From positions 365,906-429,905 of the forward strand of contig JADGDD010000003.1 of NCBI GenBank assembly GCA_016745075.1: 64,000 nt of DNA. Reading direction: 5' to 3'. This DNA is from Planctomycetota bacterium. GTDB lineage: Bacteria > Planctomycetota > UBA11346. The first letter of the stretch is position 1. The number at the start of each line of letters is the position of its first letter. Shown piece by piece: positions 62,189 through 64,000 of this stretch. Position numbers and translations under genes: made by a program. The notes beneath the pieces are model-generated. The model was given only the letters and a program-made list of their open reading frames with translations, was not told where the DNA came from and did no database searches.

Positions 62189-63208
62189 ATGAGTTTTGCA
62201 GAAATGAAACAGGCGATTGCTCAAACTGATGGTTTGCAGTCAGAACAAGTAACCGCATGTATCGAACTTCTTATTTCCGGAACATTATCAGAAGCTGAGG
62301 GAGCGGAATTACTTGGTGATCTAGCCGATCGCGGAGAGAAGCCTGAAGAAATTGCTCATTTTGTGACCTGCCTAAAAAAACATGCGATACCTGTACCATT
62401 GGACCGCCCTTGTTTAGATGTCTGTGGAACGGGCGGCAGTGGCTTAACCCGTTTTAATGTTTCAACAACGGTTGCCTTTATTTGTGCGGCTGCTGGCATT
62501 CCTGTTGCGAAGCATGGTAACCGTGGTTCTAAACAGCCCAACGGCAGTTTTGATTTATTAGACGAGCTTGGTATTCGTTTTGACGTGGCGGCTGATAAGA
62601 TGCCAGAATTGTTGAAGCAAACACATCTCGTTTTCTTATTTGCGCGTAGTATGCATCCAGCAGTTGGAAAGGTTGTTCCGTACCGCAAGGCACTTGGTCG
62701 CCGTTCTATCTTTAATTTAGCCGGACCGCTTGCAAACCCAGCACATATATCGCATCAAATTATTGGCTGTATTACAAAAGAAACGGCAGATATTTTAGCA
62801 GGTGCGTTGGAATGTTTGCCTGTTGAACGAGCTTGCGTGGTTTGGGGTCATCCTGGTATAGATGAATTTTCTGTCACTGGCCCAAGTCAGTATTATCTCA
62901 TAGAGAATGGAACTCGCTCGTTACATACGGTTGAGACCGCTATGCATGCAGAGATAAACCATGCTACGTTGCCAGGTGGGGATGCGGTAGAAAACGCTAA
63001 GATTTTTTACCGTTTATTGGCTGGCGAAGAAACGGGCCCATTGCGAGATATGGTGTTGATAAATGCAGCAGCAGCGATTGATTGCTGGTATGGTCGGCCA
63101 GTAGATGGTGTGGGCGAAGGATATGCTCAAGCCAAAGAGTTACTGGAGAGTGGAGCTGTCCAAGCCTGTTTTGAGAAACATAAAGCTGTAGCTGCGTCAC
63201 TGGTCTAG
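62189..63208 (+). CDS. trpD: Anthranilate phosphoribosyltransferase
   Basis: 339 residues from the ATG at 62189, set by TAGGAGGG about 6 nt upstream; an earlier ATG at 62165 has none. It transfers phosphoribose from PRPP to anthranilate in Trp synthesis. The PRPP loop is VCGTGGSGLTRFNVST (about 78-93), then KHGNRGSKQPNGSFDLLDELG, RSMHPAVGKVVPYRKALGRRSIFNLAGPLANP, and the DE metal segment HPGIDEFSVTG. The length is normal. No other trp genes are next to it. A terminator follows directly. Confidence 0.94.
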   Translation: MSFAEMKQAIAQTDGLQSEQVTACIELLISGTLSEAEGAELLGDLADRGEKPEEIAHFVTCLKKHAIPVPLDRPCLDVCGTGGSGLTRFNVSTTVAFICAAAGIPVAKHGNRGSKQPNGSFDLLDELGIRFDVAADKMPELLKQTHLVFLFARSMHPAVGKVVPYRKALGRRSIFNLAGPLANPAHISHQIIGCITKETADILAGALECLPVERACVVWGHPGIDEFSVTGPSQYYLIENGTRSLHTVETAMHAEINHATLPGGDAVENAKIFYRLLAGEETGPLRDMVLINAAAAIDCWYGRPVDGVGEGYAQAKELLESGAVQACFEKHKAVAASLV

Positions 63209-63211
63209 CAT

Positions 63212-63247
63212 AAGGCGGGCAGATTCTCGTCCGCTGCGTGCCTTTTA
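63212..63247 (+). terminator. Terminator of the lolA-like/trpD operon
   Basis: Imperfect stem AAGGCGGGCAG (63212-63222) with CTGCGTGCCTT (63234-63244; one mismatch, one G-U), then a short T run. It lies 3 bp after the trpD stop. The following 260 bp to the next gene hold no gene; a TTGTTA/TAATAT-like site is near 63335-63355 but with wrong spacing. Confidence 0.7.
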
Positions 63248-63505
63248 CGTTCATGTGTGTCGTTGTTCTACAGATTTATGCGTCGCTAGAGTTATCGTTC
63301 ATGACTGTGTATCCCAGTCTGTAAGCCACTTGTTATATACACGTTACATAATATGGAGCTGCTGCTTCTTGCTTTTTTCGATAAATTTGCTAGAGTGGTT
63401 ATTCGCAAAATGAGAGGGGGTCAGGTGCAAGCGCCGATCCAGTCTCGAATCTTGCCTCACCTGTTGTCAGCGGCTGCTATAAGCGGCCTTATTGAAGGAG
63501 CCCCT

Positions 63506-63910
63506 ATGCGTATTAATGTTCGAGCTACAGAAGATGCTATCATTCGCTTATTGCGCGATGGACACCCATTGCCAGGCGATCTCGTCAAACGCGAAGAAGA
63601 AACGCGTCTGCCTGTATTCCAAAACGTTGGTGCACATCCGGTAAAAGATTTTGGCATTGCTTGCACTTCACGCATTGTTTTGGCCCGTGGACGTAAAGAT
63701 GTTTGGTTTGTAGATATTCGTCGTCGGGGTGGTAAAGTGACAATGAAAGAGACGACTGATTTTATTGAGCGCCGTGACCAATTGCAGTCGCAATACAAAG
63801 GTCAAAAAGTAACGGGTTGGTTAATTACTACCAGCGATATTGACGGTAAAGCGCATGACTTTATCAACGAAAAAGAATGTTTTGCAACAGCTTGTGCAGC
63901 GAAGCGTTAA
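63506..63910 (+). CDS. Hypothetical protein, possible PD-(D/E)XK-like fold
   Basis: 134 residues from the ATG at 63506, set by AAGGAG upstream; the frame is open from 63353 without a fitting start. The middle reads ARGRKDVWFVDIRRRGGKVTMKETTDFIERRDQL, followed by KVTGWLITTSDIDGKAHDFINEKECF. A strand ending in Asp, a basic turn and a helix, then 'GWLIT' and a late 'A..FI.E' recall nuclease-like PD-(D/E)XK folds with a degenerate active site, but the match is only by pattern. It is rich in Arg and Lys, so nucleic-acid binding is possible. Single gene with a very strong terminator behind it. Confidence 0.7.
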   Translation: MRINVRATEDAIIRLLRDGHPLPGDLVKREEETRLPVFQNVGAHPVKDFGIACTSRIVLARGRKDVWFVDIRRRGGKVTMKETTDFIERRDQLQSQYKGQKVTGWLITTSDIDGKAHDFINEKECFATACAAKR

Positions 63911-63939
63911 TTGTACTGATTCGAATATATAATTAAAAT

Positions 63940-63978
63940 AAAAAAGGGCGGCGCATTGTGCGCCGCCCTTTTTTATTT
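63940..63978. terminator. Strong bidirectional intrinsic terminator
   Basis: GGGCGGCGCA (63946-63955) with TGCGCCGCCC (63959-63968), a 3-nt loop, AAAAAA before and TTTTTT after. It lies 30 bp after the last gene. Confidence 0.95.
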
Positions 63979-64000
63979 TAATTTTTCCAGTAATTTAATC

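Overview
The window reads as a chromosomal segment from a member of the PVC superphylum (Planctomycetes-Verrucomicrobia-Chlamydiae), most likely Lentisphaerota or a near relative. This is an inference from gene content: a Cys-type sulfatase, an ECF sigma/FecR pair of the Verrucomicrobia/Planctomycetes kind, a Ser/Thr kinase fused to a formylglycine-generating-enzyme-like domain, several DUF1573 proteins, an ExbB with its own signal peptide, and very large secreted repeat proteins. I found no rRNA, tRNA, CRISPR array or replication origin. Most of the sequence is ordinary coding DNA; the accessory-looking part is about 31.0-45.5 kb.

Layout. 1-19.2 kb has mixed strands: the 3' part of a glycoside-hydrolase-like gene, a sulfatase, a VOC protein, an ECF sigma/FecR operon, a divergent membrane-anchored protein of unknown role, a nitrilase-family hydrolase divergent from purB, a sugar module (BadF-type kinase plus GH4 glycosidase with a divergent AraC regulator), a secreted alpha/beta hydrolase, and a kinase-FGE gene overlapping a fructosamine-kinase-family gene. 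19.2-26.1 kb carries an acidic hypothetical, a TlpA-like thioredoxin, and a signalling operon: a histidine kinase with a heme-binding CxxCH sensor followed by three response regulators (REC-HDOD, REC plus degenerate HD-GYP, and REC with a tail).

26.6-30.9 kb is a compact operon of three DUF1573-type exported paralogues, a membrane-anchored HEAT-like protein, a membrane-anchored rhodanese and a MauE/DoxX-like protein. It looks like an envelope and redox unit. 31.0-45.5 kb holds a 1411-residue beta-solenoid-like exported protein, a 2279-residue Rhs/YD-repeat protein with a variable tip and a 1-nt-overlapping exported candidate partner, a three-helix membrane protein, a 5'-truncated DDE transposase, and a second, 5'-truncated Rhs core-plus-tip cassette with its own small downstream gene. 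This is the classic layout of a displaced (orphan) polymorphic-toxin tip. The two Rhs cores align over about 650 bp with no net gap and diverge right after the core.

45.8-64 kb is mostly on the + strand: an AraC regulator divergent from a HAD/PHP pair, a large polytopic membrane protein, a ribosome hibernation factor with a clear promoter, cheR-cheB, lysS, exbB-exbD-exbD, pilT just behind a strong terminator, then coaD with a secreted hypothetical, a DJ-1 family protein, and a lolA-like / BFD-like ferredoxin / trpD operon. The window ends in a strong bidirectional terminator.

The best candidates for something under-described are the Rhs locus with its two different tip/partner pairs and its transposase-Rhs junction, the DUF1573-rhodanese-MauE operon, and the one-kinase/three-regulator heme signalling operon.
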